From positions 37,167-101,166 of the IMG/VR virus record IMGVR_UViG_3300028801_000008: a stretch of 64,000 bases of DNA. The stretch is one strand, 5' to 3'. The stretch comes from a virus. The position numbers and the translations under genes were made by a program. Positions 1 to 7,528 of the stretch are shown here, piece after piece (the stretch's first letter is position 1; each line of letters starts with the position of its first letter). The notes under the pieces were generated by a model, which had not been told where the DNA came from, did no database searches, and saw only the letters and a list, made by a program, of their open reading frames with translations.

Positions 1-30
1 TGCATTTACGCGTTGGCAGCGTAGACAAGT

Positions 31-84
31 AAGACCCGGCTGGCTGGTACTCAGAACATCGAGTGCCAGCCAGCCGGGTCTTTT
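31..84. terminator. long hairpin, probable (bidirectional) terminator
   Basis: A 17-bp perfect stem (31-47 with 66-82), one T:G pair and a further 4-bp stem enclose the 8-base loop AGAACATC (53-60). It lies just after the last leftward gene. T residues follow the stem on the plus strand (81-84) and a weaker T-rich run follows on the minus strand, so it could end transcription from either side. Confidence 0.75.
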
Positions 85-89
85 GTCGT

Positions 90-374
90 TTAAGACTTCT
101 CATCCGGATAGTACACTTCGATCAGCTTCTGTAGGAAGTGCTGTGCTTTCTTCAGGTCTTCCAGGCCGTTCTTACCGAGGAAGCGTAATGTGTACTTGGC
201 CACCTGTCCAACCAAGTATGGCATCTTGGCATACAGATCCCAGTGCTGAATAATTTTATGACAGTGAGGACACACCGCCGACGCCTCTTGATAGTGACTA
301 CCTCCTACCTGCGTATCGTTAGCCTTGCTACTCGAAGACGTTGAATTCCGGACCTGCTTCACTACGGGTTTCAC
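90..374 (-). CDS. DUF3310 (SaV-like) small phage protein
   Basis: 94 residues. The C-terminal two thirds matches the DUF3310 pattern seen in many phages: QVGGSHYQ, a CPHCH pair, QHWDLYAK, then VGQVAKYTLRFLGKNG and a helix with DLKKAQHFL. The family is sometimes labelled a nucleotide kinase, but no P-loop is visible and the function is unproven. It is the last gene of the leftward cassette and overlaps the upstream HD gene by 47 bases. The hairpin at 31-84 follows it directly. Confidence 0.8.
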   Translation of the reverse strand: MKPVVKQVRNSTSSSSKANDTQVGGSHYQEASAVCPHCHKIIQHWDLYAKMPYLVGQVAKYTLRFLGKNGLEDLKKAQHFLQKLIEVYYPDEKS

Positions 375-906
375 GATAGATCTCCTTTATAGCTTCGTAC
401 ATGTTAGAGGCGCGCAGCGCGATGTCCAAGGGTACTTCCGTATTTACCGTGAGTGTTTCGATGTATGAACAGAATCGCTTCCAGATCAGCATGACGTTCT
501 TGTTACCTAAGGCAAGCTCACGGCAGCAATACAGCAGACCATCAAAGCAGTCAGCCAGCTTAAGGATGAGCAACTCCTCCGGATCCAACCATTGCTCATA
601 ATCCAGGTCGTACTTACGCAGCGTCTTCTGCTCCCAGTCATGGACTAGGTCAGACAGGCCCATCATGCGCTTGGCTGGAGCGCTGATGTCTGACGCTGCT
701 TGCTCGGCCAGATCATGCGTTAGCGCTGCCATAAGCAACATGGCGCTGGCTTGCGTACGACCCTCGGCATCTTTGCCGGCCAGTAAACTGCACCAAAGAG
801 CAACGCCGAACGAGTGTGACGCATCGGTGTCTGTGCGTAAGCCTGGACGTGCGTGGTAGCGAATTACACTACCGCCCTCGTAAATGAATTGCAGGAGTTC
901 TTTCAC
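328..906 (-). CDS. HD-domain phosphohydrolase (YfbR-like)
   Basis: 192 residues from a GTG at 906. That start overlaps the stop of the thymidylate-synthase-like gene as GTGA and has GGAGG five bases upstream; the frame stays open to 936. HD motifs are visible: H in ASHSFGVA, HD in ALTHDLAE, and a later D in LKLADCFD. The RYHARPG N-terminus and overall size resemble YfbR-type 5'-deoxynucleotidases, which dephosphorylate dNMPs. Next to a pyrimidine-modifying enzyme it may clear host-type or unmodified nucleotides; that role is inferred. Confidence 0.75.
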   Translation of the reverse strand: MKELLQFIYEGGSVIRYHARPGLRTDTDASHSFGVALWCSLLAGKDAEGRTQASAMLLMAALTHDLAEQAASDISAPAKRMMGLSDLVHDWEQKTLRKYDLDYEQWLDPEELLILKLADCFDGLLYCCRELALGNKNVMLIWKRFCSYIETLTVNTEVPLDIALRASNMYEAIKEIYRETRSEAGPEFNVFE

Positions 907-1994
907 TTCCGCCTCCGTTCTTTCCACTCGTAGCACGCGCGCTTCCAGTCCGGCGCGTCAATGCCATCGAGGCAAGTGTTGCTGCTGTATTCATCCTTCC
1001 ACTTTCGGAACACCCAGAACAGGAACATCGGAATGGCTACCGCATGGAAGAATGGCGTCTTGCAGGCGGGGACGTTCGCTGCAAGCTGCGTAGCTTCTGG
1101 TAATACGTCTGACGGGAACGTTGCCGGCGGTGGGGTGGCACGTATCACCTTCAGCGCCCACGGCATGAACAGCTTCAGGTCGTCGTCGAATCCTTCTGTG
1201 ATAGAGGGTCCAAGAGGTTCCAACTGATCGAGCGTAACGCACTCGTATTCAATGGCGTTCAGCTTGTCAATACTGAACTTGTCGGTATACGTATGCAGAT
1301 TGTTCGTGAACTGATAGTAACTGCCCATCGGCACACCGATACGCATCGCCATGTACTCCAACAGGAAGCTGAAGTGGACCGCGTTCGCGCCGAATGCGCC
1401 CCACATACTGTCGTTGCTGCGGTTCATGACGGTCATGTTCAGCTTGCCGGCTCGTATGGCGAAGTAAGCGTGCGTGTTGCACGGAACGGCTTTACCACCG
1501 TTGCACGCAACGCCAAGATCATCGCTGTACTGTACGCCACTTTTCGCCTCCCATTGCGGGGCGCTTGGCGCAATATCAGCGTTCCACATCGCCAATACGC
1601 AGCGCCTGCTTCCCGGATTCGACTTGAGCTCCTCCACTATGGCATCGAGCTGGTCATAGCCGAAGAATTCTCGCCAGCGCCATCCGTAAGAGTCCCACAT
1701 AGTCTTGCCATCATCTGAAAACTGCGAGTATGAGGCATTAAAGAAAACCGGAAACTCCAGTTCGTTGCTCCCCGAGAAAAACCACAACGCCTCCATCACA
1801 TGGAATACGTGGTTCGCATCGCGCGTTGGTGAATACAGCACTCGCTGCCTTGGGTCGGTATACTCGATACACACCGGCCCTGGCGCTACTAGCACTGGAC
1901 CTACTCTGGAGTCCTCTTTGATTCCACTGTGTAACAAATGCTGTAGTCCAAGTGAAAGCGCCTCATTTACGTCTCTAGCTTTGTAACTGTACAT
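903..1994 (-). CDS. thymidylate synthase-family pyrimidine (hydroxy)methylase
   Basis: 363 residues. Thymidylate synthase fold signatures: nucleophile PCNTHAY (Cys about 172), NRSND (about 191-195) and GAFGANAVHF (Asn about 204), then TNNLHTY. The GAYGANAVH-type variant is common in phages, and members make either thymidylate or 5-hydroxymethyl pyrimidine nucleotides. An Asn close to the E. coli Asn177 position favours dUMP over dCMP, but a one-residue insertion makes that alignment uncertain. ATG at 1994 has AGGAAG at good spacing; a GTG at 2000 is a weaker choice. It follows the HMUDK/alphaGPT-type gene by 25 bases, so a 5-hydroxymethyl-dUMP synthase role is inferred. Confidence 0.8.
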   Translation of the reverse strand: MYSYKARDVNEALSLGLQHLLHSGIKEDSRVGPVLVAPGPVCIEYTDPRQRVLYSPTRDANHVFHVMEALWFFSGSNELEFPVFFNASYSQFSDDGKTMWDSYGWRWREFFGYDQLDAIVEELKSNPGSRRCVLAMWNADIAPSAPQWEAKSGVQYSDDLGVACNGGKAVPCNTHAYFAIRAGKLNMTVMNRSNDSMWGAFGANAVHFSFLLEYMAMRIGVPMGSYYQFTNNLHTYTDKFSIDKLNAIEYECVTLDQLEPLGPSITEGFDDDLKLFMPWALKVIRATPPPATFPSDVLPEATQLAANVPACKTPFFHAVAIPMFLFWVFRKWKDEYSSNTCLDGIDAPDWKRACYEWKERRRK

Positions 1995-2019
1995 CTTCAC
2001 TTCCTTTCGCTGCTATGGG

Positions 2020-2892
2020 TTAATTATAAGCTTCGCCGCTGGCGCGGAACTTCTGCTTCGCTCTGCCGCCGTTGTACTTCACCTTGCAGTATTTGCTGAA
2101 TTCACACAGACAGTTCTGTAGATTCTGCGCATCCAACACTGGGCATTTCAACTTTGGCTGAGCTACCTTCATCAAATCCAGCAGCGTAGCATGCCATTCC
2201 TCTTCGTTCCAGCGCGCAGTTGGTTCTCTTCCCACGAGCCAGTTTAACCCTCTACGACTTCCTGGCCCTGACATTGCGAACGTCATCCAGTCTTCAGCCT
2301 TCTTCATAGAAGGCAGGTGCTTAATATCCGCCACGACCTGCGCACTCATGAACCCACCTCCGAAGCCGTGATGTAACATGAGCGCTTCTTGCAACGTACT
2401 AAGCTCACACCCGGTACGCACCAAGTTACCTAGCAGCTTACGGCTGTTCCACAACGGCCCAAGCACCTGGTCGGCCAAGTACGACGCCTTGGACTGTCCT
2501 TTGGTAGCACCGACGGCGTTTATCATGTATGCCCCTGTGAACGTCGCCATGCCGTCCTTCTTGCGCGCCTCCATCAGCTTCACAAACCGCTTCGGATTCC
2601 ATTTTGATGGATAACCGAGCGCTTCCAGGCTCGCCGGCAAGTTCACCAACCGTGCCAGCGCCATTGCGAAGACTACCGTGTCGTAGTCCTCCGCGTGCGG
2701 CTGTAACCAGTTTTCGTGTATACACTTAGTGACCCTGTCGTCTTCGCGACGTACGTTGGTAAAGCGGTATTCCAACAGGATAGGATCCTTCGTCCACGGA
2801 GCAGGCTTCCCAGCCAATCGCTTCTGATGTATGGACCAACGCTCGTTCACGAAGTACACGAACTCTTCAAGCCTTGGGAACTGCTTGCTCAT
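2020..2892 (-). CDS. 5-hmdU DNA kinase helical-domain / alphaGPT-PPlase-like DNA base hypermodification protein
   Basis: 290 residues, recognised as the all-helical family annotated as 5-hmdU DNA kinase helical domain or putative DNA base hypermodification protein. Landmarks in order: FVYFVNERWSI (about 11-21), KPAPWTKDPIL, YRFTNVRREDDRVT, FTGAYMINAVG, GPGSRRGLNWL and the C-terminal LCEFSKYCKV. The family acts on 5-hydroxymethyl-dU or its phosphorylated form in DNA of thymidine-hypermodifying phages. No P-loop is present, so this is the helical partner without a fused kinase. It overlaps the nucleotidyltransferase gene by 26 bases. ATG 2892 has GGAGG close upstream. Confidence 0.75.
   Translation of the reverse strand: MSKQFPRLEEFVYFVNERWSIHQKRLAGKPAPWTKDPILLEYRFTNVRREDDRVTKCIHENWLQPHAEDYDTVVFAMALARLVNLPASLEALGYPSKWNPKRFVKLMEARKKDGMATFTGAYMINAVGATKGQSKASYLADQVLGPLWNSRKLLGNLVRTGCELSTLQEALMLHHGFGGGFMSAQVVADIKHLPSMKKAEDWMTFAMSGPGSRRGLNWLVGREPTARWNEEEWHATLLDLMKVAQPKLKCPVLDAQNLQNCLCEFSKYCKVKYNGGRAKQKFRASGEAYN
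2023..2028 (-). promoter_or_regulatory. TATAAT -10-like element
   Basis: Minus-strand CTTATAATTAA at the end of the 290-residue gene, about 28 bases before the thymidylate-synthase-like start. It would allow separate expression of the last three cassette genes. No clear -35. Confidence 0.35.
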
Positions 2893-3586
2893 ACGCCTCC
2901 AGTTCAGCCGGTGTGCCTACGTGGTTGAATTCATCGGCTGCGATCACCATGGCCGTGGTCAACTGCAAATTGTTGTGGCACGGTGCCAGATAGTACTCAC
3001 CGTTAGTCATCGTACTGAGAATCACCATCTCGTAGATGGCGCGCTTGGCAAGCTCCCACGACTGGAATGCATGAACGCCGCAAGAAGCAATACCGCTTAT
3101 GCGCTGCTTCTCCACCACCTGCGTCACTAAGTGATCCTTCATGATAACGAAACTGTAGCGCTCGCTGTCATCCTTAGGACGGAAGCACAGCATAGAAGAC
3201 TGCACGCCAGACTTGAAGCAAGCCTCACTAAACTCAGAGAACTTAGCAAGCACACCACTCTTGAAGATGGTGTCACAGTCCATGACCAGCACCGGATCGG
3301 TATCGCGAATCACACCTGACGCCGCCAACAAAGACATGGCCGCACCCTTCTGCACGAACCGAATGGGCACGCGGATCGGATGCATGTTCTTCGGCGTTTG
3401 CTTGTGAAGCTCACTGTACAAATCCACCAAGCACACAACGACAGGCGTCTTGATGATTTCAGACGCCTGGACCAGCGCATGCTGTATCATCGTGCGACCG
3501 CGCGCTGGGAGCAGCGGTTTAGGCGTCATTACCCCGTTACTGACAAATCGTTCACCGCGTCCTGCCGCCAGAATAACTACTTGCAT
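2867..3586 (-). CDS. sugar-phosphate nucleotidyltransferase (GlmU/RmlA-like)
   Basis: 239 residues with the nucleotidyltransferase signature LAAGRGERF...TPKPLLP at the N-terminus (about 6-28) and VLVMDCDTIF (about 98-107) as metal/nucleotide-binding Asp motif. Such enzymes join an NTP to a phosphorylated sugar, choline or glycerol-like group to give the activated NDP donor. It overlaps the APH-fold kinase gene by 10 bases, and the pair resembles the kinase plus cytidylyl/uridylyl transferase pairs of surface-polysaccharide loci. Here they sit with a glycosyltransferase and DNA-base enzymes. The actual substrate is unknown. Confidence 0.75.
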   Translation of the reverse strand: MQVVILAAGRGERFVSNGVMTPKPLLPARGRTMIQHALVQASEIIKTPVVVCLVDLYSELHKQTPKNMHPIRVPIRFVQKGAAMSLLAASGVIRDTDPVLVMDCDTIFKSGVLAKFSEFSEACFKSGVQSSMLCFRPKDDSERYSFVIMKDHLVTQVVEKQRISGIASCGVHAFQSWELAKRAIYEMVILSTMTNGEYYLAPCHNNLQLTTAMVIAADEFNHVGTPAELEAYEQAVPKA

Positions 3587-4314
3587 GCATCCACTCTCAT
3601 TTCCGTGCGAAGTTCTTCCGCCAAATTACGCAGGCCCGATACGACGTCAATGGCCCATACACGCGCCTGCGGCTGCACACCATACAGCCGAATGATGTGC
3701 GTCAGCATGTAGTAGATACAGAGGTCCAGGTTCAATTTTTGCTCGACCAAGAACTTACGTATCATGTAACGTTCCGACTCCAGGCAAGGGCGACCGTAGT
3801 GGAAGTACGACTGCAGCAGCTTGCCGCCGTCAAGCTCGGCCTCTTGTGGCAATGGACGCGTACTAGGGTCTAGCCAATAACCGTCGCGTACGTAGTTCTC
3901 CAGGGTGGGATCACCATGTACGACCTGTGCTCCTTTGCTTTGCGTACTACCAATTCGTTCGTACCACGTCGTCAGCGCCGACCGGATAATAGGCGGAAAG
4001 CCTTCTGTGCGAGTGAACGGCTCTACTTGGACTACGTGGTGGCGACGGCGGCCCTCATAATCGTAGACATGCGCCACCGGCAGGTCCCATAAAGCAGCCA
4101 ACCGGGCCAGCGCCAACGGCAGGTCCAGTACCGGCGATGGTTCGCCCATTACCGGCATGACGTAGCCGCCAGTCGTTATACCTAGCACCGGCACAAATAC
4201 GTCCGGATAGGCGCGCATCTTAGCGCCTTGCGTCGGCACACCATGGCCACTCTTATAGATACACGGCTCTAGGGCTGCTCCGCTGTTGCGCTGAATCTTG
4301 TGGTGAATGATCAC
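3577..4314 (-). CDS. APH/choline-kinase-fold phosphotransferase
   Basis: 245 residues, GTG start at 4314 with GGGAGG six bases upstream; the start overlaps the stop of the Cys-rich mini-gene (GTGA). It carries the Brenner motif VVHGDPTLENYV (about residue 135) followed by YWLDPSTRP and LDGGKLLQS, as in aminoglycoside/choline/sugar kinases associated with polysaccharide synthesis. It would phosphorylate a small alcohol or sugar, feeding the next gene, the nucleotidyltransferase. The N-lobe is short and poorly conserved, so the substrate cannot be read from sequence. Confidence 0.65.
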   Translation of the reverse strand: MIIHHKIQRNSGAALEPCIYKSGHGVPTQGAKMRAYPDVFVPVLGITTGGYVMPVMGEPSPVLDLPLALARLAALWDLPVAHVYDYEGRRRHHVVQVEPFTRTEGFPPIIRSALTTWYERIGSTQSKGAQVVHGDPTLENYVRDGYWLDPSTRPLPQEAELDGGKLLQSYFHYGRPCLESERYMIRKFLVEQKLNLDLCIYYMLTHIIRLYGVQPQARVWAIDVVSGLRNLAEELRTEMRVDACK

Positions 4315-4478
4315 GCCGTGCCTCCCATCATCTTCCGTACGACGACGCGGTAATCCTCCGTGCCGCTCTTGTGCGCGTCCTCCACCAGTTTGCGATTACC
4401 ACGCCGCACCCACCGGTTGAAGCAGCCAAGGTTACAGAACCGATTCGCACACTTCTTCTTGCAATTTTCGCACTTCAT
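4311..4478 (-). CDS. Cys-rich mini-protein, possible zinc binder
   Basis: 55 residues. Five cysteines lie in the first 20 or so residues in a CxxC-x4-C-x4-C-x3-C arrangement, and the tail is basic. ATG overlaps the stop of the glycosyltransferase gene (ATGA), and the stop overlaps the GTG of the kinase (GTGA), which ties it into the cassette. No family is recognised. It may be an accessory metal-binding subunit. Confidence 0.6.
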   Translation of the reverse strand: MKCENCKKKCANRFCNLGCFNRWVRRGNRKLVEDAHKSGTEDYRVVVRKMMGGTA

Positions 4479-5398
4479 GCCGTCACCGCTTTCTTTGCTG
4501 CCTTCCGTACGCTTGGAACCTTGGGCTGAGCCAGAGAGGAGAGGTAAGCCTTCTTCCAGGCTACCACGACCTCCTTACGCACAGCCGTCGTGGTGTACGC
4601 GCGGTCCACCACCTTCACGAAGCCGGGGTGTAGCTTGGCCAACTCGAAGCACTGGGCGTCGCTGTACTCCATACTGCGCTCGCCGCTGCACCCTCCCGCC
4701 GCGCCGAATGTGCCGTACTCGTTGTTGAGTAGCTCGACGTAGTTGTGGCACTCATGGCCTTTACGCAACATGGACAACACCACGTGGAAGTCCTCGCGCA
4801 GACCTATGGCGTCGAAGCGAATCTTCTCTTTGAGATAGAGCTCTCGGTTGACACCGAAAGCATACATCATCCTTGCGTTCTTCTCCCACGCCGCTTTCTT
4901 CTTGTCAGAGTGACGCCGATGCGCGATGCCGATCATACCGAGGTCGTGCTCTTTACCAGCGTAGGAATCCATCTCCTGGAATAGCTTCAAGAGGACCTTG
5001 TCCTTAGGATAGCGACGCATCATCAGCGAGGTTCCAGCCGGTGCGTCCGGAGCTACGGCGTACGCCTTGCGATGCTCCTCCCACACGCGCCACTTAGCCG
5101 GGCAGCGCTCGAAGAACGCCAGGTCGTCGTCCATCATAAATAGAAACTTGCCGGCTACGTTCTTCATAATCCAGTGACGCTTCGTAGCGATGGATGTAGT
5201 GCCCTTGGCTGTAAGCACTTGGTTAGCCGGGTACAGCTTCTTCAGCGCCTTGGCTTCGTCAGGCAACGAAGCCACGAGGATGACCTCGGCCTGGAGCGCA
5301 GTCGGCAGCGCCTGGAGCGTTATCTGCTTGTTAACACGACCGTGCGTGGGGATGATGAGTGTTAGGTTTTTCAGGATCGTTCTCCTCTTACGTGGCAA
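4475..5398 (-). CDS. TET-associated-type (TAGT-like) glycosyltransferase, GT-A fold
   Basis: About 300 residues. N-terminal LTLIIPTHGRVNKQITLQAL opens a GT-A fold; KFLFMMDDDLAFF (about 86-98) supplies the DDD nucleotide-sugar/metal motif; GLREDFHVVL and a later NEYGTFGAAGG complete the pattern. The layout matches the TET/JBP-associated glycosyltransferases proposed to glycosylate hydroxymethyl-pyrimidines in phage DNA. It is the first gene of the cassette. The start is uncertain: a TTG at 5398 lacks a good Shine-Dalgarno, while AGGAGA lies just before a CTG at 5374. A terminator-like hairpin lies upstream at 5429-5450. Confidence 0.72.
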   Translation of the reverse strand: MPRKRRTILKNLTLIIPTHGRVNKQITLQALPTALQAEVILVASLPDEAKALKKLYPANQVLTAKGTTSIATKRHWIMKNVAGKFLFMMDDDLAFFERCPAKWRVWEEHRKAYAVAPDAPAGTSLMMRRYPKDKVLLKLFQEMDSYAGKEHDLGMIGIAHRRHSDKKKAAWEKNARMMYAFGVNRELYLKEKIRFDAIGLREDFHVVLSMLRKGHECHNYVELLNNEYGTFGAAGGCSGERSMEYSDAQCFELAKLHPGFVKVVDRAYTTTAVRKEVVVAWKKAYLSSLAQPKVPSVRKAAKKAVTA

Positions 5399-5419
5399 AG
5401 GCGTCTAAGACACCCGGGG

Positions 5420-5450
5420 AAATACAAAGACGCCCGATGTTCTGGGCGTC
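5420..5450 (-). terminator. rho-independent terminator-like hairpin
   Basis: A 7-bp GC-rich stem (5429-5435 with 5444-5450) is followed on the minus strand by TTTGTATTT. Its loop on the minus strand is AGAACATC, complementary to the minus-strand loop of the hairpin at 31-84. It separates the 64-residue gene at 5485 from the glycosyltransferase cassette. Confidence 0.7.
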
Positions 5451-5484
5451 TCATACTCTTCGTGTTCAGGCTATCTGTAGTGGT

Positions 5485-5679
5485 TTACTTGCTTCTAGCC
5501 GACTTGCGCGCCGCCAGAAACTTCGCATGACGCGGCGCTCGTTCGGCTCGTATGGCGTCTTCCATCTTAGAACGAGCAGACGAGCTCATTTCCTCGAAGC
5601 GACGCTTCGTAACGCCGTCAACGGTTATGGAAGGCAGGATGCCAATGCGGCGGATACGACGAGCTAGAGAGGTAGGCAT
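5485..5679 (-). CDS. hypothetical basic protein
   Basis: 64 residues, strongly basic (many Arg/Lys), predicted mostly helical, no recognised domain. ATG 5679 has AAGGA about eight bases upstream. It is followed by the terminator-like hairpin at 5429-5450. Confidence 0.6.
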   Translation of the reverse strand: MPTSLARRIRRIGILPSITVDGVTKRRFEEMSSSARSKMEDAIRAERAPRHAKFLAARKSARSK

Positions 5680-5745
5680 GATGTCAATCCTTTTCAGGCT
5701 GAGATGTGTCCGGATAACGCGCCGGACTCGCGCTACTACGCTGAA

Positions 5746-6102
5746 CTACTCGATGACGGACAGGTAGCCCTGCTTCACCAGCCACGCCACTTCCAGCTTG
5801 CGACCGCTGGGATTCAGCTTGGACTTGTCCAGCTTGGCCTGAGCCTCGCTCACGGTCTTGGAGCCGATGATGGCCTCAACTTGACCGTAGCAGAAGCTGC
5901 CTTCGCGGGGCAACGACTCCGACTTCAACGTTACTAACGCCTTGATCTTGCGATCGGCGGCTGCGGCGCGCGGTGCCTTGTCGGCCTTCTTGGTTACGGT
6001 TGCCTTGACCTTGGTCGTGACAGCGTTCTTCGCGGTCTTCTTGGCTGTTCCAGCGGGAGGTGCGAATTTCTGCTTCTTGGTTTCAACGGTTGCAGTGGTC
6101 AT
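5746..6102 (-). CDS. predicted internal-start product (C-terminal 118 residues of the gene above)
   Basis: An ATG at 6102, in frame inside the 519-codon gene, is preceded by GCAAGGAGAACATC, one of the better Shine-Dalgarno contexts in the region. The product would begin MTTATVETKK, with a basic Lys/Ala linker and the C-terminal globular part. Either two proteins are made from one frame, or this is the only real start and the upstream frame is fortuitous; the first seems more likely. Confidence 0.45.
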   Translation of the reverse strand: MTTATVETKKQKFAPPAGTAKKTAKNAVTTKVKATVTKKADKAPRAAAADRKIKALVTLKSESLPREGSFCYGQVEAIIGSKTVSEAQAKLDKSKLNPSGRKLEVAWLVKQGYLSVIE

Positions 6103-7305
6103 GATGTTCTCCTTGCAGTGATCTAACACCGCTGTAAGGTGGCGTTCAGCCACGGACGAAACTACAACTCCAGCCGTAATGGGGTGTAGTAACTGATTTA
6201 CGTCTCTCACTAGATCGCTACTTGTGATCTGACGCAGTGTTCTCAGAACTTCTGTCGGTACTACTCCGGCAGCAACGCGACTCCCGTTATTATACACGCA
6301 AATCGCGCCCTGCGAATTGGGTTTTTCCAACTGTAGCAAAACGATACCATTATTGGGATCTTCCAGCAGGAATATCTCGTCCAGGTTGACGTAGATATCA
6401 GCATCCGACTTCGGCTGCGCCATTGGCATGTTCGCCGTTTCGCGCTCCGCACGCTTGACTCGTGCCGCCAGTTCCAGCTTGAAATCGGCGCTGTCCTTGG
6501 CTTCTTGCTTCTTGTTCATCTTCTTGGGCGCGTCCAGGATCGGCTTGCCATCGAATACGACGCGGGTGTGTACCGTCTTCCGAAGCTCGTCAGCGATTAC
6601 AGCCTTCTCTACCTTCGCTACCGCGCGCTCCGTCTTGCTGGCACTCTTCGCGAGCTCCATGCACTTCGCGCTGAATGCCGACTCCATACCGGCCACGGAC
6701 GACTTCGCGATGCCGAGCGCGACGTAGAACTCGGTCAGCACTTTGTTGACGCCGCTCTCCTTGACCAGTACCTTGTCAGTCTTACGTAGCAGCTTCAGAA
6801 GCTGCACGCGCGCCTTGTAGTTGGCGTCGCCAGCCAGATCGCTGATGCGATACTTGCCAGCCGTCAGCTTACGTAGCGCGTCCAGCGCGGCCACGACGTT
6901 GCTAGGTAACGGAGCCGGTCCCTTAGCGTCGTACATGGTCTTTACGAATTGCTGAGCGTTCTTGCCTTCAGCCGTGGAGCCGTCCGCAAACTTCACCTGC
7001 CACGCGGTGTTGATGCTGGACGAACTGCCAGCGTGCGTGAATAGAAGCGCCGCACCGTCTTCGCGTGTATAGCCATGAGCGGTATTGTTATCTACCTCCT
7101 CAGTGCGGCTGTATACGAATCCGGCCTTGACGAACGCCTGAGTCAGCGGCGTTACGGGCGCGGTGGGAGCGAGCGACTTATTGTGGATGTCGTGCGTGGC
7201 TACGACTGTTTCGCCCTTAGCCGTCTTGATCAACTTCTTGCCAACAGCCTTGACAGCTTTCGCGCTCGGTGCTGCCTTGATGTTCTTCAGGATTGACTTT
7301 GCCAT
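5746..7305 (-). CDS. large hypothetical protein with internal in-frame start
   Basis: 519 residues from ATG 7305 (a GTG at 7317 is also open). It is Ala/Lys-rich with no recognised domain. The basic N-terminus and a Lys/Ala-rich linker (about 400-440) flank a C-terminal segment ending WLVKQGYLSVIE, which resembles a small winged-helix-like fold. An in-frame ATG at 6102 has AAGGAG six bases upstream and would give a separate 118-residue C-terminal product. Its upstream neighbour at 7307 ends two bases before the start. Confidence 0.7.
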   Translation of the reverse strand: MAKSILKNIKAAPSAKAVKAVGKKLIKTAKGETVVATHDIHNKSLAPTAPVTPLTQAFVKAGFVYSRTEEVDNNTAHGYTREDGAALLFTHAGSSSSINTAWQVKFADGSTAEGKNAQQFVKTMYDAKGPAPLPSNVVAALDALRKLTAGKYRISDLAGDANYKARVQLLKLLRKTDKVLVKESGVNKVLTEFYVALGIAKSSVAGMESAFSAKCMELAKSASKTERAVAKVEKAVIADELRKTVHTRVVFDGKPILDAPKKMNKKQEAKDSADFKLELAARVKRAERETANMPMAQPKSDADIYVNLDEIFLLEDPNNGIVLLQLEKPNSQGAICVYNNGSRVAAGVVPTEVLRTLRQITSSDLVRDVNQLLHPITAGVVVSSVAERHLTAVLDHCKENIMTTATVETKKQKFAPPAGTAKKTAKNAVTTKVKATVTKKADKAPRAAAADRKIKALVTLKSESLPREGSFCYGQVEAIIGSKTVSEAQAKLDKSKLNPSGRKLEVAWLVKQGYLSVIE

Positions 7306-7306
7306 G

Positions 7307-7462
7307 TTAGCGTCCACCCTTCGCGATGGCGGCTTCGGTGAACTGGATCATGCGGGCGAGGTTCTCAGCCTTCTTGAACTCTTCCTGCGCGATGCGGCTG
7401 ATGAGTGCTGACTTGAGAAGTTCGAGGGAGTTCTTGCGCTTCTGTTGCATGGACTGTGGCAT
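7307..7462 (-). CDS. small hypothetical helical protein
   Basis: 51 residues beginning MPQSMQQKRKNSLELLKSAL, amphipathic helical, no known family. ATG 7462 has AAGGAG seven bases upstream. Its stop lies immediately before the ATG of the 519-residue gene, implying coupled translation. Confidence 0.65.
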   Translation of the reverse strand: MPQSMQQKRKNSLELLKSALISRIAQEEFKKAENLARMIQFTEAAIAKGGR

Positions 7463-7528
7463 TTTGTTTCTCCTTAGCGGCCTGTACCGCTATATCTACG
7501 AAGGTTAGAGAGGCGTGAAGACGAGCTA

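Noticed and set aside
903-1994. Reading this gene as a dCMP hydroxymethylase (hmC pathway)
   Set aside because: Asn, not Asp, lies near the substrate-specificity position and the neighbour is of the hmdU type. Kept open because of the alignment gap, but not preferred.
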